Shown here: piece after piece, positions 32,895 through 41,809 of the stretch
Position numbering within the stretch: the stretch's first letter is position 1
Layout: each line of letters opens with the position of its first letter
Assembly (NCBI RefSeq): GCF_003285015.1
Contig: NZ_QMFB01000034.1
Span: forward strand, 1 to 43,295
Length of the DNA: 43,295 bases
Reading direction: 5' to 3'
Source: Paenibacillus contaminans
GTDB taxonomy: Bacteria > Bacillota > Bacilli > Paenibacillales > NBRC-103111
The notes under the pieces: model-generated
What the model saw: the letters and a program-made list of their open reading frames with translations, nothing else
The model's database searches: none
What the model was told of the DNA's origin: nothing
Made by a program: the position numbers and the translations under genes

Positions 32895-34265
32895 CTACAC
32901 ATCTCTTCGCAGCGCGCGAAGCACATCGACCTTGGTCGCCCGTTTCGCCGGACGGGAGCCGGATAATATTGCGACGCCAAGCGATATGACGGCGGCAATA
33001 ATAACCAGCAGCGGCGGAATGAGCGAGAAGCGGAAATCCGCAGGCACTTTCTCCTCCAGGAACGATTGGATCAGGATCGGCAGAGCCGTGTTGACCGCAA
33101 TCGACAGCACGTACGAAACAATGATGCCGATGACGGCGCCGAATAAACCGATTAATCCGCTCTCAAGCAGGAAGATGCGGCGGATCGCCGACGGATGCGC
33201 GCCGATCGCTTTCATGATGCCGATATCCTGCGCCCGTTCGGTCACCGCCATCGTCATCGTATTAAAGATGCCGATCGAAGCGATCAGAACGGCGATCGTG
33301 CCGACGAAGACAAGTCCGATTTTCATAATCAGAAACACCATGTTGACCTGCTTCAATTCATTGGCGATCGAATGGTTCAAATACCCCTTGTCGCGAACCT
33401 GCTCCCCGATTCCTTTGACATACTGAGCGCCGTCCGCAATGACCTGCACCTGCGTATACTCGCGCGGCTCAGCCGGCGATTTGGGCTGCTCGCGCTGCGC
33501 TTGATTTTTCTCGTCCTTCGATTCGGGCTGACGGATTTCCCCGAGCTGCGTCCCGGTAATCGACTCGATCTTCTGCAGAACCTCTTCTCCGATATATACG
33601 CTCTTATCTTTCTTCCATTCGCGCGTCGGTTCTTTCGTAACGCCCACGATCGTGACCGTCATCGGCGTCTTCTGCTCGGCGCCGTTCACCAGCTGACGCA
33701 CCTCGAACTGCAGCTTCTTGCCGATCAAATCCTTGGCAGGGGCGGATTCCGGCTTGCTCGGTGCGGTCGCGCTCCCCTCGCTCTGCTCTTCGCCGGTAGG
33801 CTCGGCCTCCCGGATATTGTAACCGATCACGACTTCGTCGGCTCCCTGCGGCAGACGGCCTGCGCTAAGCCCGAAGCCCGCCTTCGTCTCGGCCTCGAAG
33901 TCGACGGCGATCGTTCCGCCGCCCGGCACCGCCGTTCCGTCGACGGACATGTTCAACCCTTGCCGAAGGTAATTCCGGTAGGTGACCGCTTTAACATGTT
34001 CGACCGAGCGCAAATATTGGAGGTCGTCGCCGGTCATTTCGTTTACGTGCTTGCCTCCTACTTCTTTTCCCCATACATCGATCGCCGTCACGACCCGGTC
34101 GCCGATCATTTTGTCGACGATGCTTTTCTGCAATCCGAAGCCCACCGAAGCGAGCACGATCAGAAATGCGCAGCCCATCGCAGTCGCTAACACGGTCATG
34201 AACAGGCGGGATTTGTTTTTTTTCATATTTTGCCGGACAAACCGGACCTGATCCGAAAATTTCAT
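32895..34265 (-). CDS. MacB/FtsX-family ABC transporter permease
   Basis: 456 residues. One N-terminal helix (about 21-45, LFMTVLATAMGCAFLIVLASVGFG) precedes a large extracellular domain of some 260 residues, then three C-terminal helices (around NMVFLIMKIGLVFVGTIAVLI, GLFGAVIGIIVSYVLSIAVN and LIPPLLVIIAAVISLGVAILSG, each under 24 residues). This is the MacB/LolC mechanotransmission topology. The extracellular domain has a charged, low-complexity stretch (about 245-275, Lys/Glu/Gln/Pro-rich). ATG follows AAGAAGGAG. It forms the transporter with the ATPase encoded upstream (28-bp gap). Such systems export peptides or lipids or respond to cell-envelope stress; the cargo is unknown. Confidence 0.9.
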   Translation of the reverse strand: MKFSDQVRFVRQNMKKNKSRLFMTVLATAMGCAFLIVLASVGFGLQKSIVDKMIGDRVVTAIDVWGKEVGGKHVNEMTGDDLQYLRSVEHVKAVTYRNYLRQGLNMSVDGTAVPGGGTIAVDFEAETKAGFGLSAGRLPQGADEVVIGYNIREAEPTGEEQSEGSATAPSKPESAPAKDLIGKKLQFEVRQLVNGAEQKTPMTVTIVGVTKEPTREWKKDKSVYIGEEVLQKIESITGTQLGEIRQPESKDEKNQAQREQPKSPAEPREYTQVQVIADGAQYVKGIGEQVRDKGYLNHSIANELKQVNMVFLIMKIGLVFVGTIAVLIASIGIFNTMTMAVTERAQDIGIMKAIGAHPSAIRRIFLLESGLIGLFGAVIGIIVSYVLSIAVNTALPILIQSFLEEKVPADFRFSLIPPLLVIIAAVISLGVAILSGSRPAKRATKVDVLRALRRDV

Positions 34266-34293
34266 CTCTTTTATTTCTCCTTCTTCTCTGAGC

Positions 34294-35040
34294 TTATGAG
34301 CGCACCAGCGGGATTACCCCGCCGGCGCCCGGCGCAAAAGGTTCGGCTGTGACGTTTCTTTGCGGCTGAACCAGTCTGCCGTCCTGAAGCATTACGGTGC
34401 GGTGGGCTACCGCGGCGACCTGATCGTCATGCGTAATGATCAGGAAAGTCGTGCCCTGTTCCCTGTTCAGCTCGCCGATCAAAGCGAGCAGCTGGCGCTC
34501 GTTTTCGCTGTCAAGACTGCCTGTCGGCTCGTCAGCCAGTACGATCGGCGGATTGAGCACGAGCGCCCTCGCCACCGAGACGCGCTGCTGCTGGCCGCCC
34601 GACAGCTCGCCGGGATAATGGCCTGCGCATTCGGACAAGCCTACGCGATCGAGCAGCTCTATAACCCGCTTCTTGCGCTGCTCCAAGCCGACTCCCTTCA
34701 GCACGAGCGGCAGCTCGACGTTCTCGAACGCCGTCATGCTCGGAATCAGCTGAAAGCTTTGGAACATGAAGCCGAAAAAAGCAAGCCGAAAATCCGCCCA
34801 TTCCCCTTCGCTCAGCTTGGTGACCGTTTGGCCGCCGATTCGAATCTCCCCGGATGTCGGCCGGATATATCCGGAAATCAGATTGAGCAGCGTCGATTTG
34901 CCGGATCCGCTCCGCCCGACGATCGCCACGACTTCCCCCTGCTCCACGCGCATATCGATGCTATGAAGAACCGGTATAATGCGTTCTTTTCCCTTCTTGC
35001 CGATTGCAAACTGATGGCTGATGTTATTTACCTCAATCAT
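34294..35040 (-). CDS. MacB/LolD-type ABC transporter ATP-binding protein
   Basis: 248 residues. Walker A GRSGSGKST (42-50), Q-loop FMFQSFQLIPSMTAFENV, signature LSGGQQQRVSVARAL, Walker B IVLADEPTGSLD and H-loop IITHDD. The LolD/MacB subfamily is recognisable from the ELPL segment after the Q-loop and GSLDSEN. ATG follows GGGAGGATACACA. It powers the permease encoded next. A small sigma-like gene ends 61 bp upstream in the same direction and may be part of the operon. Confidence 0.92.
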   Translation of the reverse strand: MIEVNNISHQFAIGKKGKERIIPVLHSIDMRVEQGEVVAIVGRSGSGKSTLLNLISGYIRPTSGEIRIGGQTVTKLSEGEWADFRLAFFGFMFQSFQLIPSMTAFENVELPLVLKGVGLEQRKKRVIELLDRVGLSECAGHYPGELSGGQQQRVSVARALVLNPPIVLADEPTGSLDSENERQLLALIGELNREQGTTFLIITHDDQVAAVAHRTVMLQDGRLVQPQRNVTAEPFAPGAGGVIPLVRS

Positions 35041-35101
35041 TGTGTATCCTCCCGCTCTATATAATTACGAAAATGGGTTCGTACGCTCGCATTTCAGCGC
35101 G

Positions 35102-35410
35102 CTACCCCGCATATCCCGTCCGCTCCCGCAGCAGTCCTTGCTTCACTGCCAGCGCTTGTATGGTAGCGGCGCGTTTCGCCTTCTGACTCTGCACCGTCAC
35201 CGGCTCCAGGAAAAAAGCTTCATCCCGCAAAAGCTCCATGAGCGCTTTACGTAGGGCAACGATCGCTTCCGCCTCGTCCCCGAGCAAATAAAACGCGACT
35301 TTATAACATAAGCCTTCATGACCTCTAAGAATATTCAATTTATCGGATGGAGCCAGCCCCCGATCGCTCCGACCACCCTTCCGACCGACAGCTTGTTCAG
35401 ACCGGTACAT
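35102..35410 (-). CDS. Small protein with sigma-70 region 2-like helix, unknown function
   Basis: 102 residues from an ATG at 35410 preceded by an excellent site, GGAGGAAGGAC. After a basic Arg/Gly/Ser-rich start it reads LNILRGHEGLCYKVAFYLLGDEAEAIVALRKAL-type helices; the part GLCYKVAFYLLGDEAEA resembles the first helices of sigma-70 region 2 (compare YRLAYRMLGDREDAED), but regions 2.4 and 4 are missing, so it cannot act as an ordinary sigma factor. The frame extends 53 codons upstream without coding character. It is divergent from the germination operon and upstream of the MacB-type exporter genes. I do not recognise a named family. Confidence 0.65.
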   Translation of the reverse strand: MYRSEQAVGRKGGRSDRGLAPSDKLNILRGHEGLCYKVAFYLLGDEAEAIVALRKALMELLRDEAFFLEPVTVQSQKAKRAATIQALAVKQGLLRERTGYAG

Positions 35411-35600
35411 GTCCTTCCTCCGTTCCGGATTCATTTCACGTAAACCACTATACTGCACAACCTTTAAGCAAACGGAAAATAATCGTAAAGAATTTCTTAA
35501 GTTAATCTGTATAAATCTAAAGGTCCTGGATGACGGTATAAAATTCCACCTGCAGACAAACGCTATCAATGGAAATCAACGAATTAAGGAGACGGCCCCG

Positions 35601-37205
35601 ATGGACAAGCTCGCGCGAATGATACGAAAAAAGTTTCAGCGTCCATCACCGGCAAGCTTAAGCGGAGGTCCGACTGACAAGCAGCCGGGCGAAGCCGAGA
35701 AGCTGAATCCCGTTCTGCACGAAAGCTTGCGGCATATTAAAGAAGCTGTCGGCTTCAGCACGGACCTTATCGTCAGAGAGATTCGGATCGGCGCCGCCGG
35801 AACCGTCAAAACCGGCATTGTGTACACGGAAGGAATGGCCGACAAGGATCTCATCAACCGTTTCTTGGATGCGCTCATGCTGCATTCGAAAGAAACCGTT
35901 CTTCCCCGGAACGAAACCGATGACGGGAATACGATGACGGTGCTCAAGCAATTTATATTGACGCTTGGCGATATTCAGGAAATTCGCGATTATCGATCGG
36001 CGTTCTCCTCCATCTTGTCGGGAGACACCGTCATTCTGGTCGACGGCTACGATTACGGCTTCGCAGCCGGCACGAAGGGAATCGACGACCGTGGCGTACA
36101 GGAGGCCTCCGTGCAGACGGTCGTCCGCGGCCCCCGGGAATCGTTTTCGGAAAATATACGCAAAAATACCGCGCTCATCCGGCGCAAAATCAATAACCCG
36201 AATCTATGGCTGGAATCGATGTCCATCGGGCGGGTGACCCGAACCCAGGTAGCCGTCATGTATGTCAAAGGCATCGCCAATGACAAAATCGTCGAGGAAA
36301 TCCGCACACGGCTGAAGCGGATCGATATCGACGGCATTTTCGAGACCGGCAATATCGAAGAGCTGATCCAGGACGAGACGATTACCCCGTTTCCGACCAT
36401 ATACAATACGGAGAGGCCCGACACGGTCGCCGCCAATCTGCTTGAGGGCCGTATCGCCATTCTCGTCGACGGAACGCCCGTCGTGCTTGTCGCGCCGGTC
36501 GTCTTCACGCAATTCCTGCAATCGTCGGAGGATTATTACCAGCGTTCGGATTTCGGACTGATCCGCCTGCTGCGCCTCGTTGCGTTTTTCATCACGCTTC
36601 TTGCGCCTTCGTTATACATTTCCGTGACGACATTTCATCAGGAAATGCTGCCGACAACCTTGATGATGAGCATTGCCGCACAAAGGGAGCGTGTGCCTTT
36701 TCCCGCCGCCGTGGAAGCATTCTTGATGGAATTTACGTTCGAGCTGCTGCGCGAAGCCGGTATCCGGATGCCGCGGGCGGTCGGTCCCGCCATCTCGATC
36801 GTCGGCGCCCTCGTGCTCGGCGAAGCTGCAGTGCGTGCCGGTCTCGTGTCCTCCGCGATGGTCATCGTCGTTTCGATCACCGCGATATCCAGCTTCATTT
36901 TGCCGACGTTCTCCATGTCGATTCCGGTTCGTATTTTGCGCTTTCTGCTAATGGGCCTCGCTGCGAGCTTCGGACTGTTCGGCGTTTTCGTCGGGCTGAT
37001 CCTGCTCAACCTGCATCTATGCAGCTTGCGCTCCTTCGGGGTGCCGTATATGGCCCCAATGGCGCCGCTTATTTCCGCCGATCAGAAGGATACGATATTG
37101 CGTATGCCGTTATGGGCTTTGCGTACCCGCCCCAGACTGATCAGCGGGCAAAATACCGTACGGCAGCAAACGCCTCCTCCCGGTCCGGATCAGGAAAAGA
37201 AGTAA
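35601..37205 (+). CDS. Spore germinant receptor A subunit (GerA family)
   Basis: 534 residues. A hydrophilic N-terminal domain (about 1-300) with the family segments STDLIVREI, GDTVILVDGYDYG, VRGPRESFSENIRKNTALIRRKI (residues about 185-207) and NPNLWLESM precedes a membrane domain of about five helices, with ILVDGTPVVLVAPVVF before it, and a Pro-rich cytoplasmic tail. GerA, B and C subunits form a nutrient-gated ion channel in the inner membrane of the spore. ATG at 35601 follows AAGGAGACGGCC; the frame stays open 64 codons upstream but that part is not family-like. First gene of a five-gene operon. The germinant cannot be predicted. Confidence 0.92.
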   Translation: MDKLARMIRKKFQRPSPASLSGGPTDKQPGEAEKLNPVLHESLRHIKEAVGFSTDLIVREIRIGAAGTVKTGIVYTEGMADKDLINRFLDALMLHSKETVLPRNETDDGNTMTVLKQFILTLGDIQEIRDYRSAFSSILSGDTVILVDGYDYGFAAGTKGIDDRGVQEASVQTVVRGPRESFSENIRKNTALIRRKINNPNLWLESMSIGRVTRTQVAVMYVKGIANDKIVEEIRTRLKRIDIDGIFETGNIEELIQDETITPFPTIYNTERPDTVAANLLEGRIAILVDGTPVVLVAPVVFTQFLQSSEDYYQRSDFGLIRLLRLVAFFITLLAPSLYISVTTFHQEMLPTTLMMSIAAQRERVPFPAAVEAFLMEFTFELLREAGIRMPRAVGPAISIVGALVLGEAAVRAGLVSSAMVIVVSITAISSFILPTFSMSIPVRILRFLLMGLAASFGLFGVFVGLILLNLHLCSLRSFGVPYMAPMAPLISADQKDTILRMPLWALRTRPRLISGQNTVRQQTPPPGPDQEKK

Positions 37206-37235
37206 GTTACGTGATGAAAATCTGGTGGTGTGACG

Positions 37236-38435
37236 ATGCGTACAATCGCCCTTAGCTGCGTAATACTCATTCTGTGTGCGCTGGCCGCCGGCTGCTGGAG
37301 CCGCAAAGAAATGAACGATATCGCCATCGTTGCAGGACTCTCCGTTGACAAAGCGGACGGCAAATACCTGCTTTCCGCGCAAATTTTGAATCCCGGCCAA
37401 ATGTCCGAGCAGCAGGGGCAAGGCGGCGGAGCGCCGGTTACAACCTTCGCCACCGAGGCGGATACGATCCATGAGGGCATTCGCAAGCTGACGGCCGTTT
37501 CGCCGCGGAAGCTGCATTTTTCGCATATCCGGATATTCTTGCTGGGAGAAGAAATCGCCCGCGAAGGGATTCGCAACGTCCTCGACCTGTTCCTGCGCGA
37601 TCACGAGCTTCGCCCGGATTTTTATGTCGCAGTGGCGAAAGGGACGAAAGCCGTCGATATTTTAAGCACCTTCACCACGCTTGAAAAAGTGCCCGCCGAG
37701 AAGCTGTACAAAGGACTCGAGACATCGGAAAAATATTGGGCGCCGTCGGTCGGCGTTCATCTGGACGATCTGATCAAGGCTCTAATAAGCGAAGGCAGAC
37801 AGCCCGTTTTAATGGGACTTGAAATTAGCGGCGACGTCCGCAAAGCGGATAAAGAGGAGAATACCAAGGCGATTCGTCCCAAAGCCCTCTTGAGATATTC
37901 GTCGGTCGGCGTTTTTAAAGAGGATAAATTGATCGGGTGGCTGAACGAGGATGAAAGCAGGGGCTATAACTTCATTGTCGATAACGTAAACCAATCGGTG
38001 AGCGATATCTCCTGTCCGCAGGGAGGCAAGCTCGTCGTCGAGCTGATGCGCACCAAAACGAAGTTAAAAGCGAAATTTGCCGAAGGTAAGCCGGAGCTCG
38101 AAATCCGAATCGATGCCGAAGGAAACGTTAGCGAAGTGGAGTGCCAAATCGACTTATCCAAGACGAAATCGATTTACGAGCTGGAGAAAAGGGCCGAACA
38201 GCGCATTCAGGGTTACGTGGAAGCCGCTGTCCGCAAAGTGCAAACCGGCTTCAAATCCGATATTTTCGGATTCGGCGAAGCGATGCACCGGGACCAACCC
38301 AAACACTGGAAGGCGATCAAAAACGAGTGGGGGCAAATGTTCACGACTGTAAGCATCCGTCCGAATGTCGACGTGAAGCTGCGGCGCACGGGCAAAATCG
38401 GAAAATCGTTCATCCAGGAAATAAAAAGCGAGTGA
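37236..38435 (+). CDS. Spore germination lipoprotein Ger(x)C family
   Basis: 399 residues. Signal peptide with lipobox LAAGC (Cys20) followed by the family opening WSRKEMNDIAIVAGLSVDK. Then come PGQMSEQQGQGG, the ATEADTIHEGIRKLTAVSPRKLHFSH region (about 77-102) and GVHLDDLIK, all typical of GerAC domains 1-3. Lipidated after secretion, it sits on the outer face of the spore inner membrane as the C subunit of the germinant receptor. ATG at 37236 is taken after GGTGGTGTGACG; the GTG at 37230 is possible. Order A-C-B matches other Paenibacillaceae receptor operons. Confidence 0.92.
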   Translation: MRTIALSCVILILCALAAGCWSRKEMNDIAIVAGLSVDKADGKYLLSAQILNPGQMSEQQGQGGGAPVTTFATEADTIHEGIRKLTAVSPRKLHFSHIRIFLLGEEIAREGIRNVLDLFLRDHELRPDFYVAVAKGTKAVDILSTFTTLEKVPAEKLYKGLETSEKYWAPSVGVHLDDLIKALISEGRQPVLMGLEISGDVRKADKEENTKAIRPKALLRYSSVGVFKEDKLIGWLNEDESRGYNFIVDNVNQSVSDISCPQGGKLVVELMRTKTKLKAKFAEGKPELEIRIDAEGNVSEVECQIDLSKTKSIYELEKRAEQRIQGYVEAAVRKVQTGFKSDIFGFGEAMHRDQPKHWKAIKNEWGQMFTTVSIRPNVDVKLRRTGKIGKSFIQEIKSE

Positions 38436-38447
38436 GAGGCGATCGGC

Positions 38448-38681
38448 ATGTGGACCATTATCGGAATCCTATTCGTAACCGGCGGCATTGCGGCGATCGA
38501 AATCCCGTCCCTTCGGAGACAGAAGCTCAAAAAAGATTTATGGGTCTTTACGGCGCTGCTTGCCTTTGGCGCGAGCCTGACGATCGCCGATGCGCTGAAT
38601 GCGAAAATTCCGAATATGCTGGATTGGATTTCGTTCCTGTACAAGCCGCTTAGCGACCTGATTTATAACCCGCTGAAGTAG
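38448..38681 (+). CDS. Small two-helix membrane protein in germination operon (D-subunit-like)
   Basis: 77 residues, starting 12 bp after the GerC-type gene with GAGAGGCGATCGGC as its site. Two hydrophobic segments (TIIGILFVTGGIAAIEIP and FTALLAFGASLTIADAL) are separated by a short Lys/Arg-rich loop, the arrangement of the small D subunits that some receptor operons encode to modulate the A-B-C complex. Inclusion in the operon is clear; equating it with GerD-type or GerXD subunits is inference from size, topology and position. Confidence 0.75.
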   Translation: MWTIIGILFVTGGIAAIEIPSLRRQKLKKDLWVFTALLAFGASLTIADALNAKIPNMLDWISFLYKPLSDLIYNPLK

Positions 38682-38728
38682 CGGCGGCAGTCGATGTTCC
38701 GCAAGCGCGTTTAAAGTGGGGGAGCAGA

Positions 38729-39823
38729 ATGCTTGTCAACGAAAAAATAAGCCCGCGGCAATACATGATCGTCACGGCTCTGTTCACGATCGGAGACGGC
38801 ATTCTGTACGTTCCGTCTTGGCTGGCAACGGAAGCGAAACAGGATGCCTGGATTGGGGCACTTCTTTGCATGGTCGAAGGTCTGCTGCTGGCTTGGCTGT
38901 ACATGACGCTTGCAAAAAGGTTTCCTCAATTGACGATAACCGAATACGGCAAAAAGCTTCTCGGCAAATGGCTCGGCACAGCCGCGGCAATCCTCTACGT
39001 CACGTTTTTCCTGACCGATGCCTCCCTCATCCTGATGGAAATCGGAGATTTCATCACGACGCAGGTGCTGCCGGAAACGCCCGTCGAATCGGTGCTCATT
39101 CTTTTTGCCGCTTCCATCGTGATCGGGACACGCTTAGGGGCGGAAACGATCAGCCGATCGTCGGAGCTGTTGTTTCCATGGTTTATTTTGCTATTTTGCA
39201 TTCTGATCTTCTTCTTGTGGCCCCAGATCCGAATCGATCAAATCCGCCCCGTTCTCGGCGAAGGAATCAAGCCCGTTGTGAGCGGAAATTTGCGGTTTTT
39301 CGGCAATATGGAGGAGACCGTCATCCTCCTGATGCTGTTTCCCTTCGTCAATCAGCCCAGGAAAGCGGCTAAAGCGTATACGATCGGCCTTTTGATCGGC
39401 ATCTTTATTTTGAGCGTATTGACGCTTATGGCCATTCTCGTGCTGGGCGACAGCTTAACGGCCCTTTACGGCTATCCGAGCTATGCGCTGACGCAAAAAA
39501 TAAGCGTCGCCGACTTTTTCGAGCGCATCGAAGCCATTATGGCTTTTATGTGGTTCATTACGGTGTATACGAAAATCGCCGTTTGTTATTATGCAGCCGC
39601 CATCGGGCTCTCCGGATTGCTCGGACTGAAATCGTCCCGCATCCTGACACTGCCGCTCGGCATTTTGATGTATAATCTCGCCCTTAAATTCGTACCCAAC
39701 AAAACGTATTTCGATACGTTCGCTTTCTTAATATGGACGCCTTATACGCTGACATACGGCGTGTTTTTCCCACTCGTTTTCCTGTGCGCGGCCATGCTGC
39801 GCAAGAGATCCGGTCACTCGTGA
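38729..39823 (+). CDS. Spore germinant receptor B subunit, copy 1 (GerAB/APC-type permease)
   Basis: 364 residues with about ten transmembrane helices, of the spore germination (GerAB) branch of the amino acid-polyamine-organocation fold. Family openers: ISPRQYMIVTALFTIGDGIL and ATEAKQDAWIGALL; a later ETISRSSELLFPWF segment is also typical. The B subunit holds the germinant-binding pocket. ATG follows GTGGGGGAGCAGA. A second, clearly related B gene starts 16 bp after it. Confidence 0.92.
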   Translation: MLVNEKISPRQYMIVTALFTIGDGILYVPSWLATEAKQDAWIGALLCMVEGLLLAWLYMTLAKRFPQLTITEYGKKLLGKWLGTAAAILYVTFFLTDASLILMEIGDFITTQVLPETPVESVLILFAASIVIGTRLGAETISRSSELLFPWFILLFCILIFFLWPQIRIDQIRPVLGEGIKPVVSGNLRFFGNMEETVILLMLFPFVNQPRKAAKAYTIGLLIGIFILSVLTLMAILVLGDSLTALYGYPSYALTQKISVADFFERIEAIMAFMWFITVYTKIAVCYYAAAIGLSGLLGLKSSRILTLPLGILMYNLALKFVPNKTYFDTFAFLIWTPYTLTYGVFFPLVFLCAAMLRKRSGHS

Positions 39824-39839
39824 AGCAGGCGGGGTGCAA

Positions 39840-40931
39840 ATGAATCATATGGAGCAAATAAGCGCGCGGCAATTTATGATATTGGTCGTGCTGTTTACCG
39901 TAGGAACGACAATCCTTATCACGCCCTCGGGTCTTGCGGCAGAGGCCAAGCAAGACGCCTGGATAACCGTGCTCCTCGGTATGGCGGAAGGAGCCTTGCT
40001 GCTTTTTCTGTACATGTCGCTTTCCATGCGTTTTCCCAGGTTGACGCTTGTGGAAATATGTCTGGAGCTTCTCGGCAAAAGGCTCGGGACGATCGCAGCG
40101 GTATGGTTTGCGAGCTTCGGCTTTATCGCCGCCGCCACCGTTATTTGGGGAGTCAGCAATTTCGTCACGACGGAGCTATTGGTCGAAACGCCGCTCAAAG
40201 CCGTCAACCTCCTGTTCGGCGCGATCGTCGTCATCGGCGTCCGCGTCGGCATCGAAACGCTTGGCCGCTCGGCCGAGCTTGCATTCCCGATCGTCTTGGC
40301 GCTGTTCGTCGTGCTGGTCGTCTTCATCTCGCCGCAAATCGACTTCGACAACATACGGCCCGTGCTGGAGACGGGGATCAAGCCTCACCTGAAAGCGTCT
40401 CTTTCCTATACCAGCTTCTCCAACTTGCCGCTGATCGTATTTCTGATGATATTTCCAAGCAGCCTCGCCGCCGATCCCGGAAAGGCCAAAAAAGCGTTCT
40501 GGAACGCAGCGCTCGTCGGAGGCGCGAGCATGACCTTGATCGTCTTGCTCGATATTTTGGTGCTTGGCGCCGATATTACGGCTCAGACGACCTATGTCTC
40601 GTTTCTGCTGGCGGGAAAAATCAGAGTGTTCGATTTCCTACAGCGGTTCGAAGCCATCGTCGCAGGCATTTGGCTGACCGGTATGTTCTACAAAACTTGC
40701 ATCTACTTTTACTCGTCCGTTTACGGTCTCGCCCAGACGTTTAAATTAAACTTCCGGCCGCTTGTTTTGCCGATCGGCCTCGTATTGATCGCCGCTACTC
40801 ATCATATCTACCCAAGCATCGTGTACGCGCATACCTGGGACGAGCTGACGTGGGTGCCTTATACGATCATGCACGGCTTGGTTATGCCGCTCGTGCTGCT
40901 CTTGATCGCAGCTTGGCGTAAGCGGCGCTAG
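39840..40931 (+). CDS. Spore germinant receptor B subunit, copy 2
   Basis: 363 residues, same family and topology as the previous gene, with parallel segments such as ISARQFMILVVLFTVGTTIL, AAEAKQDAWITVLL and ETLGRSAELAFPIV. It is diverged along its length and looks like an old tandem duplication. ATG at 39840 follows AGGCGGGG; GTG at 39834 is possible. Receptors with two B subunits can exchange them to alter germinant specificity, as known for Bacillus megaterium GerU/GerVB. A weak GC-rich hairpin without a T-run follows (about 40937-40977). Confidence 0.92.
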   Translation: MNHMEQISARQFMILVVLFTVGTTILITPSGLAAEAKQDAWITVLLGMAEGALLLFLYMSLSMRFPRLTLVEICLELLGKRLGTIAAVWFASFGFIAAATVIWGVSNFVTTELLVETPLKAVNLLFGAIVVIGVRVGIETLGRSAELAFPIVLALFVVLVVFISPQIDFDNIRPVLETGIKPHLKASLSYTSFSNLPLIVFLMIFPSSLAADPGKAKKAFWNAALVGGASMTLIVLLDILVLGADITAQTTYVSFLLAGKIRVFDFLQRFEAIVAGIWLTGMFYKTCIYFYSSVYGLAQTFKLNFRPLVLPIGLVLIAATHHIYPSIVYAHTWDELTWVPYTIMHGLVMPLVLLLIAAWRKRR

Positions 40932-41248
40932 GGACCAGGGGGGGATACGCCGATGTTGGCAGGTTAGCCGTCCCCTGCATTTCCATAACCCTTCGTCGCC
41001 GCTAGTTTCGCTTTGCCATCTCAACCGCGTTCTCTCCATCCGCTCCTGTACTCCTGTAGCGCCTCGATTAACCGACGCCACTTTCTCATGCGAGAAACGT
41101 TATCGAAAATTCGGAAACCACCTTCGAACGCGCCGCTCCCGCAATTCGATTTTGCCCAACTGGAGCAGGCCTTTCGACCTTGTTTGTCTCTCCAGTCCGA
41201 TAAAACCCGTTTATAGAGCGGTTTTTAACGTCTCAGGGTGAAAAACCT
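40932..41248. other. Gene-free stretch after germination operon
   Basis: About 317 bp. Only a weak hairpin CAGGGGG...TCCCCTG (about 40937-40977) and a possible inverted copy of the downstream repeat (TTTGCCCAACTGGAGCAG, around 41152-41170) were seen. Confidence 0.4.
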
Positions 41249-41388
41249 CTCTCCAAGCGGGCAAAATCGGACTCGGGCGTTACGCCGTGCTTTTCTCCTT
41301 ACGCCAAGTGGGCAAATTCGGACTCCAGTACAATAGCGTGCTTTTCCCCTTCTCTTCAAGCGGGCAAATTCCAACTCCAGCAGCTCTC
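41249..41388. repeat. Imperfect tandem repeat, 51-52 bp period, about 2.6 copies
   Basis: CAAGCGGGCAAAATCGGACTC at 41254 recurs as CAAGTGGGCAAATTCGGACTC (41305) and CAAGCGGGCAAATTCCAACTC (41357). Between copies, GCGTGCTTTTCYCCTT also repeats. A minus-strand frame runs through it but gives repetitive Arg-rich sequence without a ribosome binding site. Confidence 0.7.
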
Positions 41389-41394
41389 TATATG

Positions 41395-41612
41395 TTACCT
41401 CTCGCCGAAAACCATGTTCTGTAGGCATAGTGAGGCAAAGGTTATTATCAGTGAGGTAAACTTTACTATTTCTCGCCAAAAACCCGTGTTTCGGTGAGGT
41501 AATGAGGCAAACGCAATTAGTAGTGAGGCAAACGAAATGAATAGTTGCATTTGCCTCATTAACGGGCGAGAACGAGCATTTTACCGGTGCAATAGTGAGG
41601 GTAGCCTCATAA
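41395..41612. repeat. Cluster of GTGAGGCAAA-type short repeats
   Basis: The motif GTGAGGCAAA or GTGAGGTAA occurs near 41430, 41450, 41493 and 41522, with TGAGGCAAACG again at 41502, an inverted copy (TTTGCCTCA) near 41550 and a partial one near 41595. A second motif CTCGCC-AAAAC occurs at about 41401 and 41472 and inverted near 41564. Function unknown. Confidence 0.65.
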
Positions 41613-41809
41613 ACAATAAGGTTCTCCACTATACGCACGTTCCGTGAATAACCGTTATGATATCCATGGTTACTCTCGTAACCAGGACTTCATCCATCCG
41701 TAGTTTTAGACTTGATCTCGTACTAGACCCCACTTTTTTTCCGTTATCGCGAACCAACTTCCATTAGAATGTGAATATATAGCAGGACAAAGCAACAGGG
41801 GGTGGAATT

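Noticed and set aside
35409..35600. 64-codon N-terminal extension of the GerA-type gene
   Set aside because: No site at the upstream codon and AAGGAG is placed correctly for ATG 35601.
41395..41612. Plasmid-type iteron origin
   Set aside because: Motif spacing and orientation are irregular, and there is no replication initiator gene or AT-rich unwinding block beside it.
41225..41638. 137-codon minus-strand frame over the repeat field
   Set aside because: Product merely translates the DNA repeats (Arg/Cys-rich repetitive units) and lacks a ribosome binding site.
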